Source: Enemella evansiae (GTDB lineage: Bacteria; Pseudomonadota; Alphaproteobacteria; Rhodobacterales; Rhodobacteraceae). Taken from it: DNA of 64,000 nt. Below the pieces are notes generated by a model, which was not told the origin of the DNA, searched no databases, and saw only the letters and a list, made by a program, of their open reading frames with translations. Shown piece after piece: positions 16,396 through 25,930 of the stretch (position 1 is its first letter; every line of letters starts with the position of its first letter). The stretch lies in contig JAFKDC010000005.1 of assembly GCA_017255395.1 (NCBI GenBank), positions 1 to 64,000 on the forward strand, written 5' to 3'. The translations under genes were made by a program, and so were the position numbers.

Positions 16396-18147
16396 TCAGT
16401 GCTTTTTCTTCTTGGGCGGCATCAGGTCGGTGATCGTGCCTTCGAACATTTCGGCGGAGAAGTTCACCGTCTCCGACAGGGTCGGGTGCGGGTGGATCGT
16501 GTGGCCGAGGTCGGTGGCATCGGCCCCCATCTCGATGGCCAGCGCCGCTTCGGCGATCAGGTCGCCCGCGTTCACGCCGACGATGCAGGCGCCGATCACG
16601 CGGTCATCCTCGGGATCGAAGAGCAGCTTGGTCATGCCCTCCGAACGGCCCAAGGACAGCGCGCGGCCCGAAGCCGCCCAGGGGAAGACGCCCTTTTCGT
16701 ACTTCACGCCCTGCTTCTTGGCCTCGGTTTCCGTCAGCCCGCACCACGCGACCTCGGGGTCGGTATAGGCGACCGAGGGGATCAGCTTGGCATCGAAGAA
16801 GCGCTTTTCGCCGCTGGCGACCTCTGCCGCGACCTTGCCCTCGTGCACCGCCTTGTGTGCCAGCATCGGCTGGCCCACGACGTCGCCAATGGCGAAGATA
16901 TGGCCCACGCCGGTCTTCATCTGGCGATCCACGGCGATGAAGCCGCGATCGTCCACCGCCACACCGGCCTTCTCGGCGTCGATCAGCTTGCCGTTGGGCT
17001 TGCGGCCCACGGCGACCAGCACCTTGTCGAAAGTGTCCGAGAATTTCTCGCCCTTGTCATCCTCGAAGGTGACTTTCAGACCGTCGTCCTGCGCCTCGAC
17101 GGCGGTGACCTTGGTTTTGAGGAAGATGTTCTCGTACCGGCCCTTGATGCGGGTCATCAGCGGCTTGACGATATCCTTGTCGGCGCCGGGGATGATCTGG
17201 TCCATCAATTCGACCACGGTGATCTTGCTGCCAAGCGCATCGTAGACACAGGCCATTTCCAGCCCGATGATGCCGCCGCCCAACACCAGCATGCGGCCCG
17301 GAATGTCAGCCAGTTCCAGCGCGCCGGTCGAGTCGATCACCCGCGGGTCGTCATGCGGGATGAAGGGCAGGTCCACTGGTTCGGACCCCGCGGCGATGAT
17401 GCACTGGTCGAAGCTGACCGTCCTGGTGCCCTCGTCGCCCGCAACCTCGATCATGTTCGGGCCGGTGAACTTGCCGACGCCCTGCACGGTCGTGACCTTT
17501 CGGCCCTTGGCGAGCCCCTCCAGACCGCCGGTCAGCTTGCCGACCACGTCGTCCTTGAAGGCGCGGATCTCGTCGAGGTTGAACTCGGGCTTGCCGAAGG
17601 TCACGCCGTGGGCCTTCATCTCTTCGGCCTCGGTGATGACCTTGGCGACGTGCAACAGGGCCTTGGACGGGATACAGCCGACGTTCAGGCAGACACCGCC
17701 CAGCGAAGGATAGCGCTCGATCAGCACCACCTTCTTGCCAAGGTCGGCGGCGCGGAAAGCCGCCGTATAGCCACCGGGGCCAGAGCCCAGCACGACCACC
17801 TCGGCGTGGATGTCACCCTGACCGGAGGCCGTGCCGGTTGCCGCGACGGATTTCGGCGCGTCGGAGGCCGGGGCCTCTTTCGGCGCGTCCTTGGCGGCCC
17901 CGTCCGTGTCACCGGCATCGGCGCCTTCCAGCACCATGATGACAGAGCCTTCGGAGACCTTGTCGCCTTCGCTCACCTTGATTTCCACGACCTTGCCCGC
18001 TGCGGGCGAGGGCACTTCCATCGTGGCCTTGTCGCTCTCCAGCTCGAGGAGCGCGTCCTCTTCCTTTACCTCATCGCCGACGGAGACGAGCACGGTGACG
18101 ACGGGAACGTCCTTGAAATCACCGATATCGGGTACTTTGACTTCCAT
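16396..18147 (-). CDS. lpdA: dihydrolipoyl dehydrogenase with N-terminal lipoyl domain (E3)
   Basis: The 583-residue flavoenzyme reoxidises the lipoyl groups of the pyruvate dehydrogenase complex and makes NADH. Residues 1-80 form a lipoyl domain with the modifiable Lys40 in ESDKATMEV, an addition found in some bacterial E3 proteins. FAD binding is at GSGPGGYTA (121-129), and the redox disulfide is Cys153/Cys158 (GGVCLNVGCIPSK). The C-terminal HIHPHPTLSE contains the catalytic His-Glu pair. ATG at 18147 is preferred over a GTG three codons upstream because GAGG precedes it closely. It follows aceF after ten bases and ends the operon. Confidence 0.96.
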   Translation of the reverse strand: MEVKVPDIGDFKDVPVVTVLVSVGDEVKEEDALLELESDKATMEVPSPAAGKVVEIKVSEGDKVSEGSVIMVLEGADAGDTDGAAKDAPKEAPASDAPKSVAATGTASGQGDIHAEVVVLGSGPGGYTAAFRAADLGKKVVLIERYPSLGGVCLNVGCIPSKALLHVAKVITEAEEMKAHGVTFGKPEFNLDEIRAFKDDVVGKLTGGLEGLAKGRKVTTVQGVGKFTGPNMIEVAGDEGTRTVSFDQCIIAAGSEPVDLPFIPHDDPRVIDSTGALELADIPGRMLVLGGGIIGLEMACVYDALGSKITVVELMDQIIPGADKDIVKPLMTRIKGRYENIFLKTKVTAVEAQDDGLKVTFEDDKGEKFSDTFDKVLVAVGRKPNGKLIDAEKAGVAVDDRGFIAVDRQMKTGVGHIFAIGDVVGQPMLAHKAVHEGKVAAEVASGEKRFFDAKLIPSVAYTDPEVAWCGLTETEAKKQGVKYEKGVFPWAASGRALSLGRSEGMTKLLFDPEDDRVIGACIVGVNAGDLIAEAALAIEMGADATDLGHTIHPHPTLSETVNFSAEMFEGTITDLMPPKKKKH

Positions 18148-18157
18148 ATTCCTCACC

Positions 18158-19426
18158 TCACCACATCAGCTTGCGCATGTCGCCGAGCAGCGTCTTGAGC
18201 GTCACGACGAAGCGCGCGGCCAGGGCGCCGTCCACGGCACGGTGGTCGTAGGACAGGGACAGCGGCTGCATCAGGCGCGGCTGGAATTCCTCGCCGTTCC
18301 AGACCGGCTGCATCTTGGACCGGGTCAGGCCGAGGATCGCCACCTCGGGCGCGTTCACGATGGGTGTGAACGAGGTGCCGCCGATGCCGCCCAGAGACGA
18401 GATCGTGAAGGTCGCGCCCTGCATGTCCTTGGACTTCAGCTCGCCGTCGCGGGCGGCCTTGGACAGGGTCATCAGCTCTTTCGAGATATCGACCAGCCCC
18501 TTGCGGTCGGCGTCCTTGATCACCGGGACCATCAGGCCGTTCGGCGTGTCCGCCGCGAAACCGATGTTGTAGAAGTCCTTCTTGATCAGCTTGTCGCCGT
18601 CGGGATGGATGGACGAGTTGAACTCCCAATGCTGCTTCAGCGCCGAGACACTGGCCTTGATGACGAAGGACAGCAGGGTCACGCGATAGCCCTCTTCCTT
18701 GGCCATCGTGTCCATTTCCTTGCGGTACTTGTCGAGGTCGGTGATGTCGGCCTCGTCGTTATGCGTCACATGCGGGATGTTCAGCCACGACCGGTGCAGC
18801 GCGGGGCCCGAGATCTTCTTGATCCGGGACATCTCGACCTCTTCCACCGGGCCGAACTTCGAGAAGTCCACGGCGGGGATCGGCGGGATGCCCATCCCGC
18901 CCTGCGCGGGCGCGCCAGCAGCAGCCGGAGCGGCGGATTTCAGCGCCTTCTCGACGTCCTCGCGCAGGATGCGGCCCTTGCGGCCCGAACCGTTGACGCG
19001 GTTCAGGTCGACCTCGACCCGGCGGGCAAAGGCCCGGACCGACGGCGAGGCATGCACCTTGGAGAACCCCGCATCGGTGACCGGCGCGGCAGAGCTTTCC
19101 TGTTTGGCAGGCTTGGGCTCTTCCTTCGGCGCCTCGGCCTTGGGCTCTTCCTTCTTTTCTTCTTTCTTGTCGTCAGATCCGGCGCCCGCGCCGTCGCCTT
19201 CGAGGATCAGGATTACCGACCCCTCGGAGACCTTGTCACCCTCGGCGACCTTGATCTCCTTCACGACACCGGCGGCGGAGGAGGGAACCTCCATCGTGGC
19301 CTTGTCGCTCTCCAGTTCGACGATCGGATCTTCTTCGGCAATCGTGTCGCCGACGCTGACCAGAACGGTCACCACCGGAACCTCGTTGAAATCGCCGATA
19401 TCGGGGACTTTGACTTCTGTGCTCAT
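18158..19426 (-). CDS. aceF: dihydrolipoyllysine-residue acetyltransferase (E2 of pyruvate dehydrogenase)
   Basis: The 422-residue core enzyme moves the acetyl group to coenzyme A. It has a single lipoyl domain (Lys42 in ESDKATMEV), an acidic and proline/alanine-rich linker, a peripheral-subunit-binding domain (about residues 125-165, ASPSVRAFARRVEVDLNRV) and the catalytic domain. The catalytic motif is YDHRAVDG (His395, Asp399). The first 80 residues closely resemble the lipoyl domain of lpdA next door, including identical ESDKATMEVPS. GGAGGAAG precedes the ATG. The gene lies 21 bases after aceE. Confidence 0.97.
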   Translation of the reverse strand: MSTEVKVPDIGDFNEVPVVTVLVSVGDTIAEEDPIVELESDKATMEVPSSAAGVVKEIKVAEGDKVSEGSVILILEGDGAGAGSDDKKEEKKEEPKAEAPKEEPKPAKQESSAAPVTDAGFSKVHASPSVRAFARRVEVDLNRVNGSGRKGRILREDVEKALKSAAPAAAGAPAQGGMGIPPIPAVDFSKFGPVEEVEMSRIKKISGPALHRSWLNIPHVTHNDEADITDLDKYRKEMDTMAKEEGYRVTLLSFVIKASVSALKQHWEFNSSIHPDGDKLIKKDFYNIGFAADTPNGLMVPVIKDADRKGLVDISKELMTLSKAARDGELKSKDMQGATFTISSLGGIGGTSFTPIVNAPEVAILGLTRSKMQPVWNGEEFQPRLMQPLSLSYDHRAVDGALAARFVVTLKTLLGDMRKLMW

Positions 19427-19447
19427 GTATTCTTCCTCCAGTCCCGA

Positions 19448-22105
19448 TCAGCTCAGCCGCGGGTTCGGCTTGCCGCCGTCGATGTCGTATTTCTTCAGTG
19501 CCGCCTCGAGATCCTTCTCGGAGACCGCGCCCTCGCGGTACAGGTCGACCATGGCCGCCGCCGCGATGTGGTTCGCATCCACCTCGAAGAAGCGGCGCAG
19601 GTTCACGCGGCTGTCAGAGCGACCGAAGCCGTCCGTGCCCAGCACCGTGAAGCGTTGCTTGACCGCGCCGCGCACCTGCTCGGCGTAGTTCTTCATGTAG
19701 TCGGTGGCCACGATGATCGGACCGGACACGTTGGTCAGGGTCTGGGTGATGTAGGGCACCCGTTCCTCGGCGAAGGGATTGAGGCGGTTGTGCCGCTCGC
19801 AATCCTGATAATCGCGCGCCAACTCGTTGAACGAGGTCGCCGACCAGATGTCCGAGGTGACGCCGAAGTCTTCCTTCAGCATCTCCGCCGCCTTCAGCGC
19901 CTGCACGAGGATCGTGCCGGAGCCCATCAGGTTGACGTGCTTCTTGCCCGGTTTCGCCGTCTTGGACATGCGGTAGAGGCCCTTCAGGATCCCCTCTTCG
20001 GCGCCCATCGGCATTTCCGGGTGGTGATAGTTCTCGTTCATCAGGGTCAGGTAGAAGAAGACGTCTTCCTGATCCTGATACATCCGCTGCATGCCGTTCT
20101 GCACAATGACGGCGACCTCATAGCTGAAGGTCGGGTCATAGGTGATGCAGTTCGGGATGGTGCTGGCAAGAATGTGGCTGTGGCCATCCTCGTGCTGCAG
20201 CCCCTCGCCGTTCAGCGTCGTCCGCCCCGCCGTGCCGCCCAGCATGAAGCCACGCGCGCGGCTGTCGCCGGCGGCCCATGCAAGGTCGCCGATCCGCTGG
20301 AAGCCGAACATCGAGTAGTAGATGTAGAACGGGATCATCGGCACGCCGTGGTTGGAGTACGCGGTTGCCGCCGCGATCCAGTCGGCCATGGCGCCGGCCT
20401 CGTTGATGCCCTCTTGCAGCACCTGACCGTCCGCCGATTCCTTGTAATAGGACATCTGCTCGCGGTCCTCGGGGGTATAAAGCTGCCCCTTCGGATTGTA
20501 GATGCCGACGGAACGAAACAGCCCCTCCATCCCGAAGGTGCGGGATTCGTCCGGCACGATCGGCACGACGTTCTTGCCCACCTTCTTGTCGCGCAGAAGC
20601 GTCGTCAGGATGCGGACGAAGGCCATGGTGGTCGAAAACTCGCGATCCCCCGAGGACTGAAGCTCCTTTTTGAAGGTCTCCAGTGGCGGGATCTCCAGCT
20701 TCGGCGATTGCGTTTCCCGCTTGGGGAAGGCGCCGCCCAGCTCCTTGCGCCGCTCGGCCATGTAGGCCTTTTGCGCGTTGTTCAGCGTGACGAAGGGGAT
20801 GTCCTTTTCCAGTTCCTCGTCGGTGACGGGGATCTTGAAGCGGTCGCGCATCGCCTTCAGCTGGTCCAGCTGCATCTTCTTCTGCTGGTGCGTGGTGTTC
20901 TGCCCCTCACCCGCGGTGCCCATGCCGTAGCCCTTGACGGTCTTGACCAGAAGAACGGTGGGCTGACCCTCGGCCTTGGTGGCGCGCAGGAAGGCGTTGT
21001 AGACCTTCTTGGGGTCGTGACCGCCCCGGCGCAGCGCCCAGATCTGGTCGTCGGTCCAGTCCTTCACCAGTTCGGCGGTCTCGGGGTACTTGCCGAAGAA
21101 ATGCTTGCGGATATAGGCGCCGTCCTTCGACTTGAAGGTCTGGTAGTCGCCGTCGATGGTCTCATCCATCAGCTGCCGCAGCTTGCCACTGGTGTCCTGC
21201 TCCAGCAGTTCATCCCAGCCCCGGCCCCACAACAGCTTGATCACGTCCCAGCCGGAACCACGGAAGTTGCCTTCGAGCTCCTGCACGATCTTCGAGTTGC
21301 CGCGCACCGGGCCGTCGAGGCGTTGCAGGTTGCAGTTGACCACGAAGATCAGGTTGTCGAGACCCTCGCGGGCGGCAAGGTGGATGGCGCCAAGGCTTTC
21401 GGGCTCGTCCATCTCGCCGTCGCCGAGGAAGGCCCAGACCTTGCGGTCCTGCTTTTCGATCAGGCCCCGGTTCTCGAGATACTTCATGAACCGCGCCTGA
21501 TAGATCGCCATCAGCGGGCCAAGACCCATCGAGACGGTCGGGAACTGCCAGTAATCCGGCATCAGCCAGGGGTGCGGGTAGGACGACAGCCCCTCGCCCG
21601 CGACCTCGGAGCGGAAGTTCAGCATCTGCTCTTCGGTCAGGCGGCCTTCCATGAAGGACCGGGCGTAGATCCCGGGGATCACGTGGCCCTGGAAGAACAC
21701 CAGGTCGCCGCCGTGGATCGCCGACTTGGACCGCCAGAAATGGTTGAGACCGATGTCGTACAGCGCGGCGGACGAGGCGAAAGAGGCGATGTGGCCGCCG
21801 TATTCGCTGCTTTCCTTGTTGCGCTTGACCACCGTGGCCATGGCGTTCCAGCGGTTGATGGTGCGGATGCGCCATTCCATCTCGGAGTCGCCGGGGACCT
21901 CGACCTCGTCATCGGGGGAGATGGTGTTCTGGTAGGGCGTGGTAGCCGAGAAGGGCAGCATCGCACCCGCCGCGCGCGCCTGTTGCACCGCCTTGTCCAG
22001 CAGGAAATGCGCCCGGTCCGGACCGTCGCGCATGATGACGTCCTCGATGGCCTCCTGCCATTCCTGGCTTTCGGTCGGGTCGATGTCCTGAGGGGTGTCT
22101 TTCAT
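19448..22105 (-). CDS. aceE: pyruvate dehydrogenase E1, homodimeric type
   Basis: The 885-residue thiamine-diphosphate enzyme decarboxylates pyruvate and acetylates the E2 lipoyl group, feeding acetyl-CoA to the citric acid cycle. The cofactor motif is GDGEMDEPES with the conserved asparagine about 30 residues later (VVNCN). Other family blocks are GHIASFASSAALYDIGLNHFWR and GVTSDIWSATSF. The length equals the Escherichia coli AceE type rather than the two-subunit PdhA/PdhB form used by many alphaproteobacteria. GGAAGAGGAC precedes the ATG. A perfect palindrome 36-55 bases upstream is probably the operator for aceE-aceF-lpdA. Confidence 0.98.
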   Translation of the reverse strand: MKDTPQDIDPTESQEWQEAIEDVIMRDGPDRAHFLLDKAVQQARAAGAMLPFSATTPYQNTISPDDEVEVPGDSEMEWRIRTINRWNAMATVVKRNKESSEYGGHIASFASSAALYDIGLNHFWRSKSAIHGGDLVFFQGHVIPGIYARSFMEGRLTEEQMLNFRSEVAGEGLSSYPHPWLMPDYWQFPTVSMGLGPLMAIYQARFMKYLENRGLIEKQDRKVWAFLGDGEMDEPESLGAIHLAAREGLDNLIFVVNCNLQRLDGPVRGNSKIVQELEGNFRGSGWDVIKLLWGRGWDELLEQDTSGKLRQLMDETIDGDYQTFKSKDGAYIRKHFFGKYPETAELVKDWTDDQIWALRRGGHDPKKVYNAFLRATKAEGQPTVLLVKTVKGYGMGTAGEGQNTTHQQKKMQLDQLKAMRDRFKIPVTDEELEKDIPFVTLNNAQKAYMAERRKELGGAFPKRETQSPKLEIPPLETFKKELQSSGDREFSTTMAFVRILTTLLRDKKVGKNVVPIVPDESRTFGMEGLFRSVGIYNPKGQLYTPEDREQMSYYKESADGQVLQEGINEAGAMADWIAAATAYSNHGVPMIPFYIYYSMFGFQRIGDLAWAAGDSRARGFMLGGTAGRTTLNGEGLQHEDGHSHILASTIPNCITYDPTFSYEVAVIVQNGMQRMYQDQEDVFFYLTLMNENYHHPEMPMGAEEGILKGLYRMSKTAKPGKKHVNLMGSGTILVQALKAAEMLKEDFGVTSDIWSATSFNELARDYQDCERHNRLNPFAEERVPYITQTLTNVSGPIIVATDYMKNYAEQVRGAVKQRFTVLGTDGFGRSDSRVNLRRFFEVDANHIAAAAMVDLYREGAVSEKDLEAALKKYDIDGGKPNPRLS

Positions 22106-22140
22106 GTGTCCTCTTCCCTTTCGCGCATCCTGCGCAATTT

Positions 22141-22160
22141 ATGGTTTAATCTTAAACCAT
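22141..22160. promoter_or_regulatory. operator-like palindrome of the pyruvate dehydrogenase operon
   Basis: ATGGTTTAA (22141-22149) and TTAAACCAT (22152-22160) form a perfect 9-bp dyad around TC, 36-55 bases before the aceE ATG. Its low GC content stands out in a 65% GC region. The outer TGGT/ACCA recalls the half-sites of GntR-family PdhR, but the spacing differs from the Escherichia coli operator. The regulator gene is not in this window. Confidence 0.6.
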
Positions 22161-22491
22161 ACCGATTGTGGAATAGGGAGGTGTCAGCTGACCAGCGCGC
22201 CTCCCCAGACCGATCATTGCTGGAGCCTGTCCTAGCAGCCCGTCTGCCGCAGCGGCAGCCGGTGTCGCGCATAGCCTCCATGCGTCAGGCGCATGGCAAT
22301 AGTTCAGCCTTAAACATTACCACCTCCCAATGGCATCCCACGCAAGATTGTTTCGCTCCTGCCGTGGCTACAGGCCTCCGCCCCGCCGGGAAACCCCTCG
22401 GGATTCGAACAGCTTGCCACGATCCGGCTGCGTGATTCTGTTTGTCATGGTAGCAGAGACTGACGCGCTGTCTCCCCCCGGGTCGCGCGGG
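22161..22491. other. intergenic region upstream of aceE with two further dyads
   Basis: No gene is evident. CTGCCGC-A-GCGGCAG is a perfect dyad at 22244-22258. CCATGCG-TCAGG-CGCATGG is a perfect 7-bp dyad at 22278-22296. A TTAAACATT word at 22310-22318 resembles one arm of the aceE operator. These may be extra regulator sites or hairpins at the end of nothing visible; rmuC, transcribed the same way, ends at 22492, so part of the region is its 3' flank. Confidence 0.35.
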
Positions 22492-23652
22492 CTATTCTCC
22501 GGGCGCCGTCGCGGGCAAGACGCTCCGCGTCTCGGGCGCCAGATCCTCGAAATCGAAGTTATCCAGCCGCCGCGCCCGCTTTCCCGCCTTGTCGGCGCTG
22601 ATGCGGATTTCCTCCAGATCGCGCGAGGCCTGTCCGAAATGCCGGTCGAGGTTGCCGACGCGGGTCGAAAGCCGGTCCACATCCTCGGACAGCAGGTGCA
22701 GTTCCTTGCGGATCGCACCCGCCTGCTCGTGCATCCGCGCGTCCTTGAGGATCGCGCGCATGGTGTTCAGCGTCGCCATGCAGGTTGTCGGCGAGACGAT
22801 CCAGACCCGCAGGTTGAACCCCTCGCGCACGACTTCGGGGAAATGCGCGTGCAGTTCCGCATAGACCGCCTCGGAGGGCAGGAACATCAGCGCGCCGTCT
22901 GCCGTCTCGCCCTCGATGATATAGCGTTCGGCGATGTCGCGCAGATGCTTGCGCACCGCCAGCCGGAACCCCTGCGCCGCGCGCTGGCGGCGCTCGTCGC
23001 TGTCGGCCCTGCGCAGCGCCTCATAGCCTTCCAGCGGGAACTTGGCGTCGATGGCGATGGGGCCCGGGGGCTGCGGCAGGTGAATCAGGCAATCCGCCCG
23101 CCGCCCGTTCGACAGCGTGCCCTGCAGCGTATAGCTGTCCGAGGGCAACGCCTTGGCGACGATGTCGTTCAGCTGGATTTCACCGAAGGCGCCCCGCGTC
23201 TGCTTGTTCGACAGGATGTCCTGAAGCGACAGCACGTCGCCCGACAGCTTGGTGATATTGGCCTGCGCCTTGTCGATCACCTGCAACCGCTCGCGCAGCT
23301 CGCCCAGAGAATGGGCGGTGCGGCGCGAGGTGCCGTGCAGGCTTTCAGACATACGCTCCTGCACCTCGGCCAGCCGCTGTTCCATCAGTTGCAGCATGGC
23401 GGTCTGGCTGCTCGCCTGCCCCTCGGAGACGTGGTGCAACCCGCCCGCCAGCCGCTCTTGCCCGTCGGACAGCCGTTGCACCCGATGCGCCATGGTGCCA
23501 GTCTGCTGCGTCAGCGCCTCGATCATCCGGGCAGAGCGCGACGCCGCCCGCGCCGCGCGCCAAAGCAGGAATAGCACCAGCAGCCCCACGCCAAGCGCCG
23601 CCAGCGTCAGGGGATCTTCCAGAGAAACCTCGAAGGCGCCCAGCCGGATCAT
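22492..23652 (-). CDS. rmuC: RmuC, DNA recombination protein
   Basis: The 386-residue protein has an N-terminal membrane helix (about residues 15-32), a long coiled-coil segment (about 40-130), and the RmuC nuclease-like domain. Visible family blocks include [28 protein letters not shown] and [16 protein letters not shown]. RmuC proteins limit genome rearrangement at inverted repeats and are related to restriction-type nucleases; the exact reaction is not settled. The ATG at 23652 overlaps the mutL stop as ATGA, which pairs it with a mismatch repair gene. A longer frame starting inside mutL is rejected. Confidence 0.93.
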   Translation of the reverse strand: MIRLGAFEVSLEDPLTLAALGVGLLVLFLLWRAARAASRSARMIEALTQQTGTMAHRVQRLSDGQERLAGGLHHVSEGQASSQTAMLQLMEQRLAEVQERMSESLHGTSRRTAHSLGELRERLQVIDKAQANITKLSGDVLSLQDILSNKQTRGAFGEIQLNDIVAKALPSDSYTLQGTLSNGRRADCLIHLPQPPGPIAIDAKFPLEGYEALRRADSDERRQRAAQGFRLAVRKHLRDIAERYIIEGETADGALMFLPSEAVYAELHAHFPEVVREGFNLRVWIVSPTTCMATLNTMRAILKDARMHEQAGAIRKELHLLSEDVDRLSTRVGNLDRHFGQASRDLEEIRISADKAGKRARRLDNFDFEDLAPETRSVLPATAPGE

Positions 23653-25505
23653 GTGCGCCCGAACAGCCGTTCGATATCTGCCAGCTTCAGTTCCACGTAG
23701 GTCGGACGCCCGTGGTTGCACTGGCCGGAATGCGGTGTCGCCTCCATCTCGCGCAGAAGCGCGTTCATCTCTTCGGCGCGCATCCGGCGGCCCGAGCGGA
23801 TCGAGCCATGGCAGGCCACGCGGCTGAGGATCGCCTCAAGCCGCTCCTGCACCAGCGCCGTCTCTCCGGTGTCGTCGAGTTCGTCGAGGACGTCGCGGAT
23901 CAGCGCCTGCGCATTGACCTCGCCCAGGATCGCGGGCGTTTCGCGCACCGCCACCGCCCCCGCGCCGAAGGGTTCCAGCGTGAAGCCCATGCGCCCGAGG
24001 TCGTCCGCCACGGCCAGCAGTCGGCCCGCGTCGTCGGATGACAGCTCCACGATCTCGGGGATCAGCAGGGCCTGCGCGGCGACGCCGTTCTCGGCCATCT
24101 GGCGTTTGAGTTTCTCGTAGACCAGCCGCTCGTGCGCGGCGTGCTGGTCGACGATCACCATGCCGTCGGCGGTCTGGGCGATGATGTAATTCTCGTGCAC
24201 CTGCCCGCGCGCGGCGCCCAGTGGCAGCGCGGTGGGCGGTGTCTCTTCCGGCTCCGGCTCGACCACGCGGGCGGACCAGTCGGCCTGCATCTCGGCAAAG
24301 CCGGGGGCCTGCGCGGCAAAGGCCGCCTCTCGCGCGGCGGCAGAGGGCGGCACGGGCGGGGACCAGCGGCCCGGCGCGGGGCGGTCCATCTGGTAGATGC
24401 GCGGCTCTGCCAGGGCCTCGGGGCGCATGGCGCCCAGCGTCGCGCCGGCCACGGTGGTCGAGGCGCGGTGCCCGGCCTCGGCCAGCGCGTGCCGCAGGCC
24501 CGAGACGATCAGGCCCCGCACGACACCCGGCTCTCGAAACCGGACCTCGGACTTGGCCGGATGCACGTTCACGTCGACGCGGTGCGGGTCGCAATCGACG
24601 AACAGCGCCACCGCGGGGTGACGGTCGCGCGACAGGAAGTCCTGATAGGCGCCGCGCAGCGCACCGATCAGCATCTTGTCCCGCACCGGGCGCCCGTTGA
24701 CGAAGAGATACTGCGCCACCGCCGATCCGCGCGAATAGGTCGGCAGGGCCGCGTAGCCGGTCAGCCGCACGGATTCGCGCTCCGCGTCGATGGGCAGGGC
24801 GTTTTCCGTGAACTCGGTGCCCATGATCCGCGACAGCCGCCCGCGCAGCGCGTCGAAAAGGTCGCCGGTTTCGGGATCGACCCGGAAGGTCACGCGATCC
24901 GCCCCGCCAGAGACGTCTTTCAGCGTGAACCCGACCGAGGGCTCTGCCATGGCCAGCCGCTTCACGGTGTCGGAAATCGCCTGCATCTCGGCCCGGTCGC
25001 TGCGCAGGAATTTCAGCCGCGCGGGGGTGGCAAAGAACAGGTCGCGCAGCGTGACAACCGTGCCGCCGTTCAGGGCGCAGGGCTTCACCGCACCCAGATG
25101 CCCGCCCTCGACAGACAGGGACGCGGCCTCGTGCCCCTCGGCGCGGCTTTGCAGCGTCAGCCGGCCCACGGCCCCCAGCGAGGGCAGCGCCTCGCCCCGG
25201 AAACCGAAGCTGTGGATGTTCAGCAGGTCCGACCCGTCGATCTTCGAGGTCGCATGGCGCGACAGCGCCAGCGGCAGGTCCTGCCCGGTCATCCCGCAAC
25301 CGTCGTCAGTGACCCGGATCAGCGTCTTGCCGCCGTCCGCGATCTCTATGGTGATGCGCCGGGCCCCGGCGTCGATGGCGTTTTCGACCAGTTCCTTGAC
25401 GGCAGAAGCAGGTCGCTCCACGACCTCGCCCGCCGCGATCCGGTTGATCGCGGCCTCGTCCAACTGCCGGATTTCCGGGCGCATATTGGGGCTATGGTTA
25501 TTCAT
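23649..25505 (-). CDS. mutL: MutL, mismatch repair protein with endonuclease motif
   Basis: The 618-residue protein couples mismatch recognition by MutS to strand removal. The N-terminal GHL ATPase blocks are [17 protein letters not shown] and [10 protein letters not shown]. The C-terminal domain has [12 protein letters not shown], which fits the DQHA-x2-E-x4-E nicking motif, together with metal-site elements [11 protein letters not shown] and [11 protein letters not shown]. It should therefore nick DNA itself, as expected where MutH is absent. The middle linker is proline/alanine-rich. The start at 25505 is weakly supported (AGG nine bases upstream); a second ATG at 25484 is possible. Confidence 0.96.
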   Translation of the reverse strand: MNNHSPNMRPEIRQLDEAAINRIAAGEVVERPASAVKELVENAIDAGARRITIEIADGGKTLIRVTDDGCGMTGQDLPLALSRHATSKIDGSDLLNIHSFGFRGEALPSLGAVGRLTLQSRAEGHEAASLSVEGGHLGAVKPCALNGGTVVTLRDLFFATPARLKFLRSDRAEMQAISDTVKRLAMAEPSVGFTLKDVSGGADRVTFRVDPETGDLFDALRGRLSRIMGTEFTENALPIDAERESVRLTGYAALPTYSRGSAVAQYLFVNGRPVRDKMLIGALRGAYQDFLSRDRHPAVALFVDCDPHRVDVNVHPAKSEVRFREPGVVRGLIVSGLRHALAEAGHRASTTVAGATLGAMRPEALAEPRIYQMDRPAPGRWSPPVPPSAAAREAAFAAQAPGFAEMQADWSARVVEPEPEETPPTALPLGAARGQVHENYIIAQTADGMVIVDQHAAHERLVYEKLKRQMAENGVAAQALLIPEIVELSSDDAGRLLAVADDLGRMGFTLEPFGAGAVAVRETPAILGEVNAQALIRDVLDELDDTGETALVQERLEAILSRVACHGSIRSGRRMRAEEMNALLREMEATPHSGQCNHGRPTYVELKLADIERLFGRT

Positions 25506-25666
25506 TCCACAAGACCTAGCAGGGGCCTCTTGATTCTGGAACGGGTCGCGTCACGGAATGTTTCGGCGCAATCCGCAGCCTGACGCAAGATTTGAACAAA
25601 AGTCTTATACCCTCGGACACTTTCCTGCGTTAATAATTCTGTTAGCGCATAACAAAGGAGGGAACG

Positions 25667-25771
25667 ATGCTGGTTCCGCGCATAACCTACGAGTGCATCT
25701 CCGCCATGTACGGCGAGGATTTCGCAAAGACCTGGTTCCGGCCGGTATCCGCGGTACGCCACCGCGCCTGA
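25667..25771 (+). CDS. 34-residue small ORF upstream of the persulfide operon
   Basis: A short reading frame, too short for usual gene finding, starts MLVPRITYECISAMYGEDF and ends in VRHRA. AAGGAGGGAACG stands directly before its ATG, the best ribosome-binding site in the area. Most codons end in G or C, as in real genes here. It has one cysteine, several aromatic residues and a basic end, with no membrane helix. I do not recognise it. It lies between the mutL start (divergent) and the MBL-fold gene, about 120 bases before the latter's operator. It may be a stress-induced small protein or a leader peptide. Confidence 0.5.
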   Translation: MLVPRITYECISAMYGEDFAKTWFRPVSAVRHRA

Positions 25772-25857
25772 GCCAAACAGACCCGCCGCGCCCCGGAAGC
25801 GGGACGCGGTCGGCCACAGCTGAGCAACGGCGCTCGACGCCCGACGACAAACCGGAA

Positions 25858-25914
25858 TTTCGCATTGCAGGGAACCAAAATCCCTGCTTCACATTCAATA
25901 CAGAGAATGCGAAA
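25858..25914 (+). promoter_or_regulatory. nested inverted repeats before the persulfide operon
   Basis: TTTCGCATT (25858-25866) and AATGCGAAA (25906-25914) form a perfect 9-bp outer dyad. Inside it GCAGGGA (25867-25873) and TCCCTGC (25881-25887) form a perfect 7-bp hairpin. The block ends 16 bases before the next start codon and could fold as leader RNA or act as overlapping operators. Confidence 0.5.
25892..25909. promoter_or_regulatory. SqrR/BigR-type operator candidate
   Basis: CATTC-AATACAGA-GAATG contains ATTC-N8-GAAT. As I recall, this is the dyad described for the sulfide-responsive ArsR-family repressor SqrR of Rhodobacter capsulatus. It lies 22 bases before a persulfide dioxygenase-like gene, the expected target. 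Confidence 0.55.
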
Positions 25915-25930
25915 CGGACCGGAGTACGTC

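Noticed and set aside
22390-22410. GATTCGAAC resembling a tRNA T-loop on the minus strand
   Set aside because: Flanking bases do not form a T stem, and no acceptor or anticodon arm can be drawn.
17831-22435. A 1534-codon open frame on the plus strand across the pyruvate dehydrogenase genes
   Set aside because: It is antisense to aceE, aceF and lpdA, whose motifs are complete. Long open antisense frames are expected in GC-rich coding DNA.
25502-25762. An 86-codon minus-strand frame upstream of mutL
   Set aside because: No ribosome-binding site; it runs antisense through the better-supported 34-codon ORF.
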